64,000 bases of DNA from positions 120,242,062 to 120,306,061 of the forward strand of contig NC_134367.1 in assembly GCF_035582795.1 (NCBI RefSeq). Direction: 5' to 3'. A program made the position numbers and the translations under genes. Position 1 is the first letter of the stretch. Every line of letters begins with the position of its first letter. A model generated the notes under the pieces. That model worked only from the letters and a program-made list of their open reading frames with translations. It was not told the origin of the DNA and ran no database searches. This stretch comes from Mycteria americana. Its lineage: Eukaryota > Chordata > Aves > Ciconiiformes > Ciconiidae. This document shows, piece after piece, positions 63,665-64,000 of this stretch.

Positions 63665-64000
63665 CTGAAAGAGGAAAAAAAATAACATTAGAAACACTCA
63701 ACCTGACACAACAATAGCTTTAACTAATTTAAACCAGACACAGAAGATGTTTCTATGAACTTATGATCCTGGTTTTTAAGAACAAAAATGCACCCTTCAG
63801 ACAATTAGGATTAATTGAAAGAAATCACACTAGGTAATCTGAATGCCACTTTAAAGATGATTTAATATTTAGGCAAGCAGGGAGGGGATTTTGTCAGCCA
63901 CGAATCCATCAGGAAGCACTTGAATCTTTAAGGCAGATGATTTTTGTAACATTGAATGGATATTTTTATTTATAAAACCATTTGCTCTAAGCAGGGTAAG

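Overview
This is vertebrate nuclear DNA, almost certainly from a bird and probably neoavian. The evidence is a split gene with GT-AG introns (THUMPD2), a CR1 LINE 3' tail, and solo and partial LTRs of an avian ERVL family starting TGTCCTGGTTTTGGC or TGTGCTGGTTTTGGC. The species cannot be named from the sequence. There are no bacterial genes, rRNA genes, tRNA genes or CRISPR arrays.

Layout. (1) 1-37,568: an uninterrupted head-to-tail satellite with a 178-bp monomer, about 211 copies, continuing past the left edge. Its interior has higher-order repeat (HOR) structure; the clearest case is a 28-monomer block at 12,282-17,265 followed directly by a 27-monomer version at 17,266-22,071. The last 8 kb (about 29.5-37.5 kb) is more heterogeneous and looks like an older array edge. 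(2) 37,569-37,949: the array ends in a short inverted block, about one satellite monomer on the opposite strand fused to an opposite-strand ERVL LTR fragment. (3) 37,950-40,221: the 3' part of a decayed ERVL element (RNase H, integrase, 3' LTR). (4) 40,222-44,751: unique sequence, an ancient CR1/L3-like LINE relic and a degenerate minisatellite. (5) 44,752-45,250: a second ERVL-family LTR, truncated. (6) 45,251-48,767: a strongly T/G-rich complex tandem repeat. (7) 48,768-53,515 (minus strand): a class I (gamma-like) endogenous retrovirus with 3' LTR, env and pol, broken off at the reverse transcriptase YVDD motif. (8) 53,516-57,423: no recognised gene; it contains half of an exact 69-bp direct repeat pair and a 20-bp AT palindrome. 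(9) 57,424-64,000 (minus strand): the 3' half of THUMPD2, six coding exons with consistent splice phases, running off the right edge.

Only THUMPD2 looks like a functional host protein gene. Its exons encode the Rossmann-fold methyltransferase half of the protein. The satellite and the T/G-rich repeat give many open frames on both strands. In the satellite these follow from a period of 178 (1 mod 3) and few stop codons. The retroviral coding regions are interrupted and are annotated as pseudogenes. The main points of interest are the HOR satellite with unusually constant monomer length and retained CpG, the inverted satellite/LTR junction at its edge, and the T/G-rich composite repeat between two retroviral LTRs.
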